Shown: positions 1-17,036, counted from the first letter of the stretch. The stretch is 64,000 nt of DNA from Sphingobium aromaticiconvertens (GCF_037154075.1 NZ_JBANRJ010000001.1:1731501-1795500); one strand, 5' to 3'. Program-made: numbers and translations. Notes: generated from the letters alone by a model not told the origin.

Positions 1-144
1 CAATGTACCCGCGGAAATCAGGACCGCCAGCACCGCCAATATCTCGCCCAATGTGATCCAGCGCCGCCGGATCGCGGCTGCCTCTGCCGCGCGGGCCTCT
101 GCCTTGCGCGCGGTTTCGGGGGAAGGCGGTGTCTCGTCGGTCAT
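1..144 (-). CDS. Small membrane protein of unknown function, 3' end beyond window
   Basis: The reading frame begins at an ATG on the minus strand eight bases after the GST stop codon and runs off the left edge, so only 48 residues are seen. The first 25 residues are charged and alanine/arginine rich (several AEAR-type repeats). A hydrophobic stretch starts at about residue 31 and looks like a transmembrane helix. The short spacing suggests co-transcription with the upstream GST gene. I do not recognise the family. The partial length and lack of motifs limit confidence. Confidence 0.6.
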   Translation of the reverse strand, partial: MTDETPPSPETARKAEARAAEAAAIRRRWITLGEILAVLAVLISAGTL

Positions 145-151
145 GCCTGCA

Positions 152-823
152 TCAGGCCGTTTGTGGTGGGACTTCGAACTTGTCGATTACCCACTCTTCG
201 GCCTGCGCGCCGCCGATCCATTCCTGCATCCAGGGATGGGCGATGACCGCGCGCATATAGCCGTCAGCAAAGCGGGCGACGGGCAGTTGATAGGTGATGA
301 GGCGAGTGACGACCGGCGCGAACATCACGTCCACCGCGCCGAACTCCCCGAACAAAAAGTCCCCCTCGCCGCCAAAGCGCGCACGCGCCTGCGCCCATAA
401 TTGCATGATCCGGGCAAGATCCTGCGCCACCGGCTCCGATGGCGTAACGGCGGGATAGATTTGCCGGATGTTCATGCTGTGCTCGCGCCGCAGCGCCGCG
501 AAGCTTGAATGCATCTCCGCCGCCATCGACCGGGCCATGCCACGCGCGGCCGGATCGGTCGGCCAGAAGGCAGTCCCGCCCGATTTCTCGTTCAGATATT
601 CGATGATCGCCAAACTGTCCCACACGACGACATCGCCGTCCCACAGGATCGGCACCTTGCCGGACGATGGCGCGAACTCGTCGCCCTCGCGGCGCTTTTC
701 CCACGCTTCGTCATAAAGCGGCACGACCGCTTCCTCGAATGGCAGGCCCGACAATTTGCACGCCAGCCAGCCGCGCAGCGACCAGCTCGAATAGGCTTTG
801 TTGCCAATGAACAGTTTCATCAT
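152..823 (-). CDS. Glutathione S-transferase family protein
   Basis: A 223-residue protein with the usual cytosolic GST layout: an N-terminal thioredoxin-like domain (about residues 1-85) and an all-helical C-terminal domain. The N-terminus has the pattern KLFIGNKAYSSWSLR. The glutathione-binding segment is visible as GKVPIL followed by WDSLAIIEYL near residues 55-75. Such proteins conjugate glutathione to electrophiles or act as thiol-dependent isomerases; the substrate cannot be told from sequence. Two ATGs open the frame (823 and 820), and either could be the start. The small membrane protein begins 8 bp downstream, probably in the same transcript. Confidence 0.9.
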   Translation of the reverse strand: MMKLFIGNKAYSSWSLRGWLACKLSGLPFEEAVVPLYDEAWEKRREGDEFAPSSGKVPILWDGDVVVWDSLAIIEYLNEKSGGTAFWPTDPAARGMARSMAAEMHSSFAALRREHSMNIRQIYPAVTPSEPVAQDLARIMQLWAQARARFGGEGDFLFGEFGAVDVMFAPVVTRLITYQLPVARFADGYMRAVIAHPWMQEWIGGAQAEEWVIDKFEVPPQTA

Positions 824-971
824 GCTCCACCTTTAAGCGGAGCGCGCGCCCCAAGTCGAGGGGTGGTGTCGCGAAAAGGCTCCGGTCCCTCTCGACTACG
901 GGATCGACCCCGCCACCATCAGCCGCTATCGGCTGGCGTCATTATTCCGAGACTGGACAGGGGCCATCCGA

Positions 972-1184
972 ATGACCGCGATCGAGCGCGCTGCGCGCGC
1001 CATGTATGACGAGGTACAACCCGATTGGGACTGGAGCGATCCTGACGCAGAATTGCTACGGCGTATGTATCGCGCCAATGCTCGCGCGGCCCTGACCGCG
1101 CTGCGTGAGCCGGGCATTGCGATGGATGCTGCGGCGTTGCGCGTGTGGCAGGCGCAGGTCGATACGATCCTCAGCGAAGGGTGA
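972..1184 (+). CDS. Small hypothetical protein (70 aa)
   Basis: A 70-residue acidic, alanine-rich helical protein beginning MTAIERAARAMYDE. A purine-rich AGGGG lies eight bases before the ATG, which supports this start. The frame stays open upstream to position 837 and looks protein-like (for example DPATISRYRLASLF), but it has no usable start codon there. The gene may therefore be a shortened form of something longer. I do not recognise a family. The frame and ribosome site make it a plausible gene, not a certain one. Confidence 0.5.
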   Translation: MTAIERAARAMYDEVQPDWDWSDPDAELLRRMYRANARAALTALREPGIAMDAAALRVWQAQVDTILSEG

Positions 1185-1334
1185 TCAGGCCGCGCGGGCG
1201 AGCATCACGTCCTGAACGGCAGGTTTTGCGCAAAGAGGAGCGGACACTGCGCTGGACGAGAGCGAGGCGATGTAACGCTCGGCGGCAATGGTGTTACGCC
1301 GGTGAGCAAAATAAAGCGCGATCACGGAAAACAT
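1185..1334 (-). CDS. Small protein of unknown function (49 aa)
   Basis: A 49-residue frame beginning MFSVIALYFAHRRNT, with a good GAGG ribosome site eight bases before the ATG at 1334. A longer frame from 1376 is possible but lacks such a site. A short hydrophobic N-terminus is followed by basic and alanine-rich sequence. It lies about 120 bp downstream of the efflux operon on the same strand. I recognise no family. Small size is the main reason for doubt. Confidence 0.5.
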   Translation of the reverse strand: MFSVIALYFAHRRNTIAAERYIASLSSSAVSAPLCAKPAVQDVMLARAA

Positions 1335-1453
1335 GGGAAACCTCAAATCGTGAAATTTGCTGCATTGCAGCATCATGTTCGATTTGCTCCCTCACGGCGA
1401 TTACTGCAAATGCAATTCGTCCATAGTCGATTGCAGAAAACGACATCTCCCTC

Positions 1454-3022
1454 TCAATCCACCGCGATCGGCCCGCTCATTGGGGCAGGGCGGCGGGTGA
1501 TCCAGACCAGCCCGATCAGGACGATCGTGATGCCGCTGGACAGCCAGGCCAGGTCGTCGATAGCCAACAGATAGGATTGTTGCACCATCTGCCGGGTGAG
1601 CGCCGCCGCCGCTTGCGTCGCGCTGGCGCCCATATGAGTCAGTGCTTCGATGGCGCCGGTGTAGGTGGAGGAGTCCTGCGTCATATGATCGGCCAGGCGG
1701 CTCTGGTGCAGCGCCTCTCGCCGGTCCCAGGCGGTCGTGATGACGGAGGCGGCGAAGCTGCCGCAGGTGATGCGTGCGAAGTTGGAGAGGCCCGTTGCTG
1801 CCGGCACTTCATGCGCCTTCAGGCCGTCCAGTTGGATCGTCAGCATGGCGAGGAAAAAGCCGCTCATACCACAGCCATTGATGATCTGGGGGATTACCAG
1901 CACCCAATAGCTGGCCTGCGTCGTGAATTCGGAGCGTAGATAATAAGAGAGCGCGAAACAGGCAAAGGAGAAGGTCGCGATCAAGCGGGCATCGACCTTG
2001 CCCGAAAGGCGCGCCATGAATGGCGTGAAGAGCACCGCCGCTATGCCGGCCGGCGCGGCGACAAAGCCCGCCCAGGTTGCGGTGTAGCCCATCTGGGTCT
2101 GGAGCCACAGCGGCAGCAGCAGCAGGTTGGAGAAGAAGAGGCCATAGCCAAGGCAGGTGACGACCGTGCCCGCCCAAAAGTTACGCCGCCGGAAGAGTGA
2201 GAGATTCACCGCCGGATGCGCATCCGTCAGTTCCCAGATGAGCCAGGCGATGAAGCCGACGACGGCGACCAGTGCAAGCAGCACGATCTGGGTCGAATTG
2301 AACCAGTCTGCATTTTTGCCAAGGTCGAGCGCAACCTGAAGCGCGCCGACCCAGACGATCAGCATCCCCACGCCAACCGTATCGATCGGCAGTTTGCGCG
2401 TCGGCGTTTCGCGATGCTTTAGCGCGCGCCAGCACACCGTGGCGCAGAACAGGCCGACCGGCGCGTTGATCAGGAAGATCCAGCTCCAGTGATAATTGTC
2501 GGAGATGATGCCGCCCAGAATCGGTCCGCTGACAGGGGCGACAAGGGTTGTCATCGACCAGACGGCGAGCGCGGTAGATCGCTTTTGTTCAGGGAAGATG
2601 GAGATGAGCAGCGCCTGGCTGCCGGGGATCATCGGTCCCGACACCGCCCCCTGAAAGATGCGGAAGACGATGAGCGAGGGGAGGCTCCAAGCCAGGCCGC
2701 ACAGAACCGATGCCAACGTAAAGAGGATGACCGAGGCGACGAACGTCCGCACGACTCCGAAGCGGCCCATCAGCCAGCCCGTGAGCGGTACGGCAATACC
2801 ATTCGCTACGGCAAAGCTGGTGACGACCCATGTGCCGGTGTCGGCACTTTCGCCCAGATTGCCCGCGATTGTGGGCAGCGAGACGTTGGCGATGGTCGTA
2901 TCCAGCACCTGCATGAAGGTGCCGAGCGCGAGCGCAATGGCGGTCAGCACCAGCGTGCCGCCGGTCAGCGGTGGGAACGCCGCCCCTTCTCCACCCGCCC
3001 CGTTTCCATTGGGCCCGCTCAC
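1454..3022 (-). CDS. DHA2-family MFS drug efflux transporter (EmrB/QacA type)
   Basis: An inner-membrane proton-driven multidrug exporter of the 14-helix DHA2 class, about 522 residues. The first helix carries the family signature LDTTIANVSLPTI. The helix 2-3 loop has GWLMGRFGVVRTF, the MFS motif A. I chose the GTG at 3022 because it lies three bases after the stop of the EmrA-like gene and downstream of a GGGGG run. An upstream ATG at 3082 would overlap that gene by 56 bases. It should work with the adaptor and outer-membrane genes immediately upstream. The substrate is not predictable. Confidence 0.93.
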   Translation of the reverse strand: MSGPNGNGAGGEGAAFPPLTGGTLVLTAIALALGTFMQVLDTTIANVSLPTIAGNLGESADTGTWVVTSFAVANGIAVPLTGWLMGRFGVVRTFVASVILFTLASVLCGLAWSLPSLIVFRIFQGAVSGPMIPGSQALLISIFPEQKRSTALAVWSMTTLVAPVSGPILGGIISDNYHWSWIFLINAPVGLFCATVCWRALKHRETPTRKLPIDTVGVGMLIVWVGALQVALDLGKNADWFNSTQIVLLALVAVVGFIAWLIWELTDAHPAVNLSLFRRRNFWAGTVVTCLGYGLFFSNLLLLPLWLQTQMGYTATWAGFVAAPAGIAAVLFTPFMARLSGKVDARLIATFSFACFALSYYLRSEFTTQASYWVLVIPQIINGCGMSGFFLAMLTIQLDGLKAHEVPAATGLSNFARITCGSFAASVITTAWDRREALHQSRLADHMTQDSSTYTGAIEALTHMGASATQAAAALTRQMVQQSYLLAIDDLAWLSSGITIVLIGLVWITRRPAPMSGPIAVD

Positions 3023-3026
3023 GCGC

Positions 3027-4202
3027 TTATTGCCCCCGGCCGCGATTGGCGGCGATGATCTGCGCGATCCGGGCCTCTGCATCGGCGCTGCCGGTGTCGC
3101 TCACCTGATCGGGGAAAACTGGCGCTGCGGGCTTGCCCAGCAAGGTGCCGGACTGATCAGCCGTATCGACGGTGGCCGTCACCGACAGGCCCAGCCGCAA
3201 TGGATATTTGTCCAGCTCCTTGGGGTCGAGCGCAATCCGCACGGGCACGCGTTGGACGATCTTGATCCAGTTGCCGCTGGCATTTTGCGGCGGCAGCAGG
3301 GCGAAGGCGTTGCCACTGCCCGCCGACAGGCCGACCACGGTGCCATGATATTTGATCTTGCTGCCATAGGTGTCGGACACCACCTCTGCCTTCTGGCCGA
3401 TGCGGATGGTATTGAGCTGGGTTTCGCGGAAATTGGCATCCACCCAGGCCCGACGTAGCGGGACGATGACCATCAGCGGGGTTCCGGCGGCGATTTGTTG
3501 GCCGATCTGGGCGTTACGCTGGGCAATGACCCCATCGACCGGGGCGATTACATGCATATGGCTGCGGCGGATGGCTGCGCGGCGATAGTTGGCGATGGCG
3601 GACAGCACGGCCGGGTTGGTCGATACATTGGTGCCCTGAACCTGCGTGTTCGCCTGCGTATATTGGCTGCGCGCGAGGGTTAGCGCGGCCTGCGCGGCCT
3701 TCACCGTGTCGGCGGCGTGGGCGACTTCCTCGCCCGAGACGGCGCCTGCTTGTGCGGCCTGCCGACGGCGGGCAAGGTCGCTTTGTGCGCGGGTGAGGTC
3801 GATCTGGGCGCGGACGATCGCTGCGTCGCTCTGATCCACCTGACTATAGGCAGAGCGAAAACCGCGAACAGCCTGCGCCAGTTGCGCTTCCGCGGCGGCA
3901 AGGTCGACATCGGCGGTCGCTGGGTCCAGGTCGATCAGCGGCTGGCCAGCCTTCACCGTCTGGGTATTGTCGGCGTGCAACGCCAGCACCGTGCCGGGAT
4001 CGCGCGCGGTGATCGTCACCATGTCGCCCGCGACATAGGCATCATCGGTTTCCTCCGCCGGGGGGCGGGTGAAGGCATAGATGACATAGCCGATCGCCGC
4101 GACCAGCACGACCAGTCCCAGAATCAGGAAGCCCTTGCGCCGGGCGCCGGGCTTGCCGCCTGCTTCGTCCTGAATCTGAGGGGCGGGTTCAACATCGCTC
4201 AC
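3027..4202 (-). CDS. HlyD/EmrA-family periplasmic adaptor protein
   Basis: A 391-residue membrane fusion protein linking the EmrB-like pump to an outer-membrane channel. A cytoplasmic N-tail is followed by one transmembrane helix (about residues 24-44). Next come a biotinyl-lipoyl half (TDDAYVAGDMVTI), a long Ala/Gln/Arg coiled-coil hairpin (about 95-200) and a second lipoyl half (VIAPVDGVIAQRNAQIGQ). The beta-barrel domain completes the fold. The start is a GTG that overlaps the stop of the preceding outer-membrane gene in a GTGA, so translation is probably coupled. Confidence 0.94.
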   Translation of the reverse strand: MSDVEPAPQIQDEAGGKPGARRKGFLILGLVVLVAAIGYVIYAFTRPPAEETDDAYVAGDMVTITARDPGTVLALHADNTQTVKAGQPLIDLDPATADVDLAAAEAQLAQAVRGFRSAYSQVDQSDAAIVRAQIDLTRAQSDLARRRQAAQAGAVSGEEVAHAADTVKAAQAALTLARSQYTQANTQVQGTNVSTNPAVLSAIANYRRAAIRRSHMHVIAPVDGVIAQRNAQIGQQIAAGTPLMVIVPLRRAWVDANFRETQLNTIRIGQKAEVVSDTYGSKIKYHGTVVGLSAGSGNAFALLPPQNASGNWIKIVQRVPVRIALDPKELDKYPLRLGLSVTATVDTADQSGTLLGKPAAPVFPDQVSDTGSADAEARIAQIIAANRGRGQ

Positions 4203-5620
4203 TGGCTATTCCCTTCTGCGGGCATGATATCGGGCGCGAAGCCGCCGCCGGTGGCGACGACCAGTTGGACTGCGGCCAATGCCGCGTCTGCCTCAAGATT
4301 GACTTGCGCCTGCTGTGATTGCAGCAGTTGGAGATCGGGACCGATCAGGTCGAGGCGCGATTGCAGGCCGGACTCGACGCGAACGCGGTTAAGCCGGGTA
4401 ACATCGGCCAGTCCCTGTGTCGCGGCACGCTGCTGTGTCAGTTCATCGCGGGCAGCAGCAATGCGGGCAAGCGCATCGGCGGCTTCCCGCACTGCGCCCG
4501 TCACGGCGACATTATAGGCCGCGATGGCGCCATCCAGTTGAGCCGTCGCAGCGGCATGGTCGGCCTTCAGCTTGCCACCATCGAAGATCGGCAGGTGGAT
4601 CGCCGCGCCTGGGCCATAAGTAGCGGCAGCGGTAGAAAAGAGATTGCCCAGACCAAGTGCCTGAACCCCTACCAGCGCGGTCAGGTTGATATTGGGATAA
4701 AAGGCCTTGCGCGCCACCGAGCGACCGGCCGCTGCCGCTTCTATCCGCGCCTGCGCCCCGGCAATGTCGGGGCGACGCGACAGGAGATCGGCGGGCAGGG
4801 TTTTGGGGATCGGCAGGGCGCTGTCCAGCGCCACGCGGGTCGGGCCGATACCAGCATAATAATCAGCCCCATGCCCCGCCAGTTCGGCCAGCGCATGAAC
4901 CAGCAGCGTCCGTCGCGCCTGTGCCTGAAGCACCGATTGCCGCGCCTGCGCCAGCAGCGTCTGGGCCGCGCGGGCGTCCAACTGGCTGGCGAGCTTGGCG
5001 CGAATGCGTGCGTCGACCAGGCCGAGCGAGCGTTCGCGCTGCGCCACGGTGGCATCGCCCAGCGTCACAAGATGTTCGGCGCGGACCAGTTCCACATAGG
5101 TCTGGGCCACCGCGCCGGTCAGCGCCAGCCGAGCCGCTTCATGGTCCAACTGTGTCGCGCGAGTGCTATCCCGCGCTGCTGTGATCGCGTCCGCCTGACG
5201 ACCAAAGAAGTCGAGATTCCAGCCGAGGTTGACCTGCGCCTGCCCCTGCCACTGGGTCGAGCCACCATAGGGCGGCGGAATGATATAGCGTTCGGACAGG
5301 CGGGTGCGCTGTTCATTGGCGTCCAGCGTCACCTGTGGTCCGGCCTCGCCCTGACGCGCGGACAGCAACGCTTGCGCTTCCCGGACACGGGCCAGCGCGG
5401 CCTCCAGACGGGGGCTGCTCGACAAGGCGTCCGACATGATCCTGTCAAGCTGCGGATCGCCAAGCGCACGCCACCAGTCGCCGGGCGCCAACGGCGCGGG
5501 CGCGCCGGTCAGGCCGAGCGCCTCGGGCGCGAGCGCTGTGACCGCCACGCGATTATCGGGCGCGGCACAGGCTGCCAGCGCCAACGATGCGCCAAGCGCG
5601 ATCGGAAAGACCTTATGCAT
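4199..5620 (-). CDS. NodT/OprM-type outer-membrane efflux lipoprotein
   Basis: The outer-membrane channel component of the efflux operon, about 473 residues. The chosen ATG at 5620 gives a lipoprotein signal ending in LAAC, with lipid-anchored Cys18. The next upstream ATG would bury this signal. The body has the two tandem outer-membrane-factor repeats, seen as paired A-R-E-A-Q-A-L-L and A-A-A-R-D-E-L-type helices and the RRPDIAGAQARIEAA segment. Its ATG lies inside the stop region of marR (an 8-base overlap), and its own stop overlaps the EmrA start. This points to a single mRNA with coupled translation. Confidence 0.94.
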   Translation of the reverse strand: MHKVFPIALGASLALAACAAPDNRVAVTALAPEALGLTGAPAPLAPGDWWRALGDPQLDRIMSDALSSSPRLEAALARVREAQALLSARQGEAGPQVTLDANEQRTRLSERYIIPPPYGGSTQWQGQAQVNLGWNLDFFGRQADAITAARDSTRATQLDHEAARLALTGAVAQTYVELVRAEHLVTLGDATVAQRERSLGLVDARIRAKLASQLDARAAQTLLAQARQSVLQAQARRTLLVHALAELAGHGADYYAGIGPTRVALDSALPIPKTLPADLLSRRPDIAGAQARIEAAAAGRSVARKAFYPNINLTALVGVQALGLGNLFSTAAATYGPGAAIHLPIFDGGKLKADHAAATAQLDGAIAAYNVAVTGAVREAADALARIAAARDELTQQRAATQGLADVTRLNRVRVESGLQSRLDLIGPDLQLLQSQQAQVNLEADAALAAVQLVVATGGGFAPDIMPAEGNSQ

Positions 5621-6098
5621 TGTCTTCGGCTCCCCGTGCGCTTTCCATGGCAATCAGCTTTTCCTCAATCGTTCCAAGCATCGCGAGAAAGCGATCGACA
5701 TCGGCCCTTGGAAAATCCTCCAACAACACATTCCAGATATTGAGCACGCGTGGCGTCAGTCCCGTCAGCGCGGCCTTTCCTTCTGCCGTTATCGCGAGTT
5801 TTGTCACGCGCCGGTCGGACGGATCAGGATGCCGCTCGATCAGACCGCGCTGAACAAGCTGGTCGATGACGCGCGTCATGGCGCCCGTGTCATGGCCGAT
5901 GTCGCGCGCTACGCCGCTCGCCGTGTCGGCAACGCCGCTGTGGAGCAACGCCAGAGCGACCCATTGGGTGAAAGTAAATTCGCCGTCATTGAACGCGGCT
6001 TCCACTTCGGCATGGGCCAGGCGGTGGACGCGCTTCATCAGATATCCCAGTGAGACACGGGGACTAAGCGTTTCGAGGCTGTAATAAGGGGCGTCCAT
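5613..6098 (-). CDS. MarR-family transcriptional regulator of the efflux operon
   Basis: A 161-residue winged-helix regulator. The core contains FTFTQWVALALL, then DIGHDTGAMTRVIDQL (recognition helix) and GLIERHPDPSDRRVTKLAIT (the wing), the classic MarR order. I chose the ATG at 6098, which has AGGCAG just upstream. A longer frame to 6203 would run through the palindromic operator candidate. It is the first gene of the marR - outer-membrane lipoprotein - emrA-like - emrB-like unit. By analogy with MarR and EmrR it probably represses this operon until a ligand binds. Confidence 0.92.
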   Translation of the reverse strand: MDAPYYSLETLSPRVSLGYLMKRVHRLAHAEVEAAFNDGEFTFTQWVALALLHSGVADTASGVARDIGHDTGAMTRVIDQLVQRGLIERHPDPSDRRVTKLAITAEGKAALTGLTPRVLNIWNVLLEDFPRADVDRFLAMLGTIEEKLIAMESARGAEDNA

Positions 6099-6103
6099 AT
6101 CTC

Positions 6104-6128
6104 TGCCTAAGCATTGGTTGCCGAGGCA
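6104..6128. promoter_or_regulatory. Candidate MarR operator (imperfect palindrome)
   Basis: Two inverted 10-base half-sites, TGCCTAAGCA and TGCCTCGGCA (8 of 10 identical), are separated by five bases. They lie 6 to 30 bases upstream of the marR ATG. MarR proteins usually bind such 20-25 bp palindromes over their own promoter. The binding role is inference from position and symmetry. Confidence 0.55.
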
Positions 6129-6293
6129 GCTATACCCTTCTGCGAGTCGTTTCAACACTTGAGTTGCAATAGGAAATGGACTGAAGTGCGGATCTTCGAT
6201 CAAAAACCGGATGAGCGGGCTTCTAAAGCATCTTGACCAATCTTTCGACGGGGCCTATCTGCGCGCTTCCGGTTACCCGCAGGGGTGGCCCGA

Positions 6294-6367
6294 TGCCCGA
6301 TCGTCTAATGGTAAGACAACGGACTCTGACTCCGTCAATCAAGGTTCGAATCCTTGTCGGGCATCCA
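6294..6367 (+). tRNA. tRNA-Gln (anticodon CTG)
   Basis: A full cloverleaf is visible. The acceptor stem TGCCCGA pairs with TCGGGCA. The anticodon stem ACGGA/TCCGT encloses the loop CTCTGAC, with anticodon CTG reading CAG. The T arm contains GGTTCGAATCC. The 3' CCA is encoded (6365-6367). Confidence 0.97.
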
Positions 6368-6641
6368 AAATCTTCTGACATTCTTGAACAACGGCTTCGC
6401 GATACTGCCATGATGGGCAGATTTGCTCATTCTTTCGAAACATCCTGATGGCATGCACCGGGGATGTGCGAGCGAAACCCGCTATTGAATCTACTTCCTT
6501 CTGAAGCGGCGGTCATGGAAGCCGTGGGGGCCGCGCGATGAGGGGAGTAGCTCACATCCGATCGGTAAGGGCGGGCGGATCATCGCGCATTGCCAACAGC
6601 GATCCCGTTTTCCTATCTTCCTCCAGAATGGAGCGAGAATC

Positions 6642-7112
6642 ATGGCACTAGGTCAGTTATCAGATCGGCAGAGGCGGTGTCTGGAACTGGTGTCCCAAGG
6701 CCTGACTTCAAAAGAGATCGCACCGATTCTGGATGTGACGCCGGGCGTGGTCGATAATTATATCGCAGCGGCAATAGCGAAGCTCGGCGCGAGCGGGCGG
6801 CGAGACGCCGCGCGGATCGTGCTTGGGCATGAAAAAGTGATGGTGCAGCCATTGCACCTGCAATCGGAAGCCATTGCGCCAGCGCTTCCGTTGGCTGATG
6901 AAATGCATCAGGCCGATCAGACGCAGGGCACAGACTCCAAGCCAATAGGTACCTTGCATCACCTGTTCAGCCTTCCACCTATGGGAGGGCGAGAGAATGA
7001 CCTGAATGTAGCCGACCGGCTATTGGTAATAGCGCGGATCAGCTTTCTGGCCGCCGTGCTGCTGATAGCCACTATCGTGACCGTTCAGGGCGTTATCCTG
7101 CTCCTCACCTGA
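6642..7112 (+). CDS. LuxR-type HTH protein with C-terminal membrane anchor
   Basis: A 156-residue protein. Residues 1-65 form a GerE/LuxR-type DNA-binding domain (LSDRQRRCLELVSQGLTSKE, then an IAPIL and VVDNYI recognition segment). A polar linker follows, and the last 30 residues (from about 126) are one hydrophobic helix. There is no receiver or ligand domain. The arrangement implies a DNA-binding domain tethered to the inner membrane, possibly released or modulated there. It heads a co-directional group of four small genes (to 8333). The function is unknown. Confidence 0.85.
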   Translation: MALGQLSDRQRRCLELVSQGLTSKEIAPILDVTPGVVDNYIAAAIAKLGASGRRDAARIVLGHEKVMVQPLHLQSEAIAPALPLADEMHQADQTQGTDSKPIGTLHHLFSLPPMGGRENDLNVADRLLVIARISFLAAVLLIATIVTVQGVILLLT

Positions 7113-7160
7113 TTTTCGATTGAACCCATATATTCGCGCATTTTGCGCCACGGAGATGCT

Positions 7161-7526
7161 ATGCCTAAATTCAATCCCGCAGCCGGACAGGTCGTGGCCG
7201 ACGATTTGCGCGCTGCTTTCGAAAGCCTGGACAACAGCGTGCAGAATGCTGCTCGCCTCATCTCCACATTCCTTGAAACCTGTGAGGGGTCCGGTCTGGC
7301 GCCTTCGGCATCGCAACGCGCGCTCCGCGCGATGGGCGATTCGATCAGCAAGGTCATCGAGGGCCGTGGCGAAATGATCAATGCACAGCGCGTTCTCGTG
7401 TCACTCAAGGGCAACAGCAACCTCGAAGTTTATGACTATGGATGCTGGATGTTGAATGACGAGAAGCCCGCCATTACGGCAATACAATCCCCAGATCAGC
7501 GTCTTCCTGCGGATGCCAAGGTCTGA
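7161..7526 (+). CDS. Hypothetical protein (121 aa)
   Basis: A soluble, mostly helical protein starting MPKFNPAAGQVVADDLRAAF. The ATG at 7161 has CGGAG six bases upstream; an earlier GTG or ATG in frame at 7143 lacks this. No signal peptide or membrane segment is visible. It lies between a membrane-anchored HTH gene and a membrane protein gene on the same strand, so it is probably in their transcript. I do not recognise a family. Confidence 0.75.
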   Translation: MPKFNPAAGQVVADDLRAAFESLDNSVQNAARLISTFLETCEGSGLAPSASQRALRAMGDSISKVIEGRGEMINAQRVLVSLKGNSNLEVYDYGCWMLNDEKPAITAIQSPDQRLPADAKV

Positions 7527-7558
7527 ATCGATCATGCAGGGAGAGATGAACAGATCCG

Positions 7559-7996
7559 ATGCCTCTTCTTTTTGCCTCGTTCGCAGTGCTGATGCTCGTC
7601 AGTTGCAGCTACTCTGTCCTGGCCGGCGGGCGCGATGGGCGTGTAGCGGTAGCCATGCTGGTGTCGGCGGCCCTGATGACACTAATGATTACAGGCGTCA
7701 CGCAGGATCGCTGGGCCGTGGCTTTGGTCGACGCCGCCCTGTTCGCAGGGTTGATCGCGCTGGCGATGCGGTCGAACCATTATTGGCCGATGTGGTTGGC
7801 AGGACTGCATGGCGCGGCCATGGCCACACAGATCGTATCGCATCTCAATCCCGATTTGCCCCGCAACATCTATCAGGCTGTTGTCGCCTTCTGGTCGATC
7901 CCGATGCAGGTCGCGATCGTGGTTGGCATTCTGCTGGATCGGCGAGCCGTGAACCATGTTAAGCTTCTCGCCCGGACCCGCCCAACCGCTCGGTAG
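7559..7996 (+). CDS. Small integral membrane protein of unknown function (145 aa)
   Basis: About four hydrophobic helices are visible (roughly residues 2-20, 28-47, 52-68 and 105-125), joined by short loops with DRWAVALVD and NHYWPMWLAGLHGA. The C-terminus is basic. It overlaps the following winged-helix gene by 41 bases, so translational coupling is likely. No family is recognised. The context (two DNA-binding proteins and a soluble unknown) hints at a membrane partner or sensor, but this is only inference. Confidence 0.75.
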   Translation: MPLLFASFAVLMLVSCSYSVLAGGRDGRVAVAMLVSAALMTLMITGVTQDRWAVALVDAALFAGLIALAMRSNHYWPMWLAGLHGAAMATQIVSHLNPDLPRNIYQAVVAFWSIPMQVAIVVGILLDRRAVNHVKLLARTRPTAR

Positions 7997-8333
7997 TGAT
8001 ATTGCAAAGGGCGCGCTGACGGCGACGCAGGTCCGACGGTATATCGTGGCTCGGCGGGAGCGTACCTTGCTGGCCAAGGATCTGTTTTCCGATCCGGCCT
8101 GGGATATGTTGCTCGAATTATTTGCTTCGTCGCTGGAGGGGCAAGAGGTGACGGTGGCAGGAGCCTGCAACGCTGCTGCCTGCTCTCCGACAACGGGGCA
8201 GCGCTACTTGCGGCTGCTGCATGATGCCGGGCTGGTTCACCGAAGGGATCAGCGGCGCGAGATGAAGTTGAGAATCGTTTCAATAACCGACGAGGGGCGG
8301 GACTTTGTCCAGACGTTCCTGACCCGGTTGTAG
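7956..8333 (+). CDS. Winged-helix (MarR-like) DNA-binding protein
   Basis: A 125-residue protein whose residues 50-122 read as a winged helix: TVAGACNAAACSPTTGQRYL (helix-turn-helix), then DAGLVHRRDQRREMKLRIVS (wing), then ITDEGRDF. This is the MarR/PadR pattern of a helix pair, a basic wing and a final TDEG. The start overlaps the preceding membrane-protein gene by 41 bases. It is the last gene of the four-gene cassette, followed by a strong terminator. The target is unknown. Confidence 0.8.
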   Translation: MLSFSPGPAQPLGSDIAKGALTATQVRRYIVARRERTLLAKDLFSDPAWDMLLELFASSLEGQEVTVAGACNAAACSPTTGQRYLRLLHDAGLVHRRDQRREMKLRIVSITDEGRDFVQTFLTRL

Positions 8334-8424
8334 GATCGGTATCTGTCCGACGGGTCGCACTGTCGCCAGAGCATTCTGAAGTCGACTGGAACAGCCGGTG
8401 GCTCGCAGAATGCAAAAACAAAAG

Positions 8425-8463
8425 AAAAGGCCCGCCGGATCGCACAGATCCGGCGGGCCTTTT
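8425..8463. terminator. Bidirectional rho-independent terminator
   Basis: A perfect 17-bp inverted repeat, AAAAGGCCCGCCGGATC and its complement, with a five-base loop. An A-run flanks one side and a T-run the other, so it works in both directions. It separates the convergent winged-helix gene (ends 8333) and rpoC (ends 8515). Confidence 0.93.
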
Positions 8464-8514
8464 CTGTCAGCCATGGATCAGGCGGGGCAGGGTATCCCAC
8501 CTGATCGTCATGGC

Positions 8515-12771
<4,257 letters not shown>

Positions 12772-12854
12772 TTTTTCATTCCCTCATGAGGGCAAATCTG
12801 TCGGGCGAAGGAGGGGGAGCGCTGCTTGTCGAAGGCAGCGTTCCTTAAAGTCCT

Positions 12855-17036
<4,182 letters not shown>

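Noticed and set aside
6542..6595. GGGGAGTAG motif resembling a yybP-ykoY (manganese) riboswitch, with 8-bp CGCGATGA/TCATCGCG arms
   Set aside because: The conserved downstream GTCAACATAC part is absent, and the next gene is not a manganese or TerC transporter.
6294..8333. tRNA-Gln as an integration site for the small-gene cassette
   Set aside because: There is no integrase and no repeated tRNA 3' end, and base use is like the neighbours.
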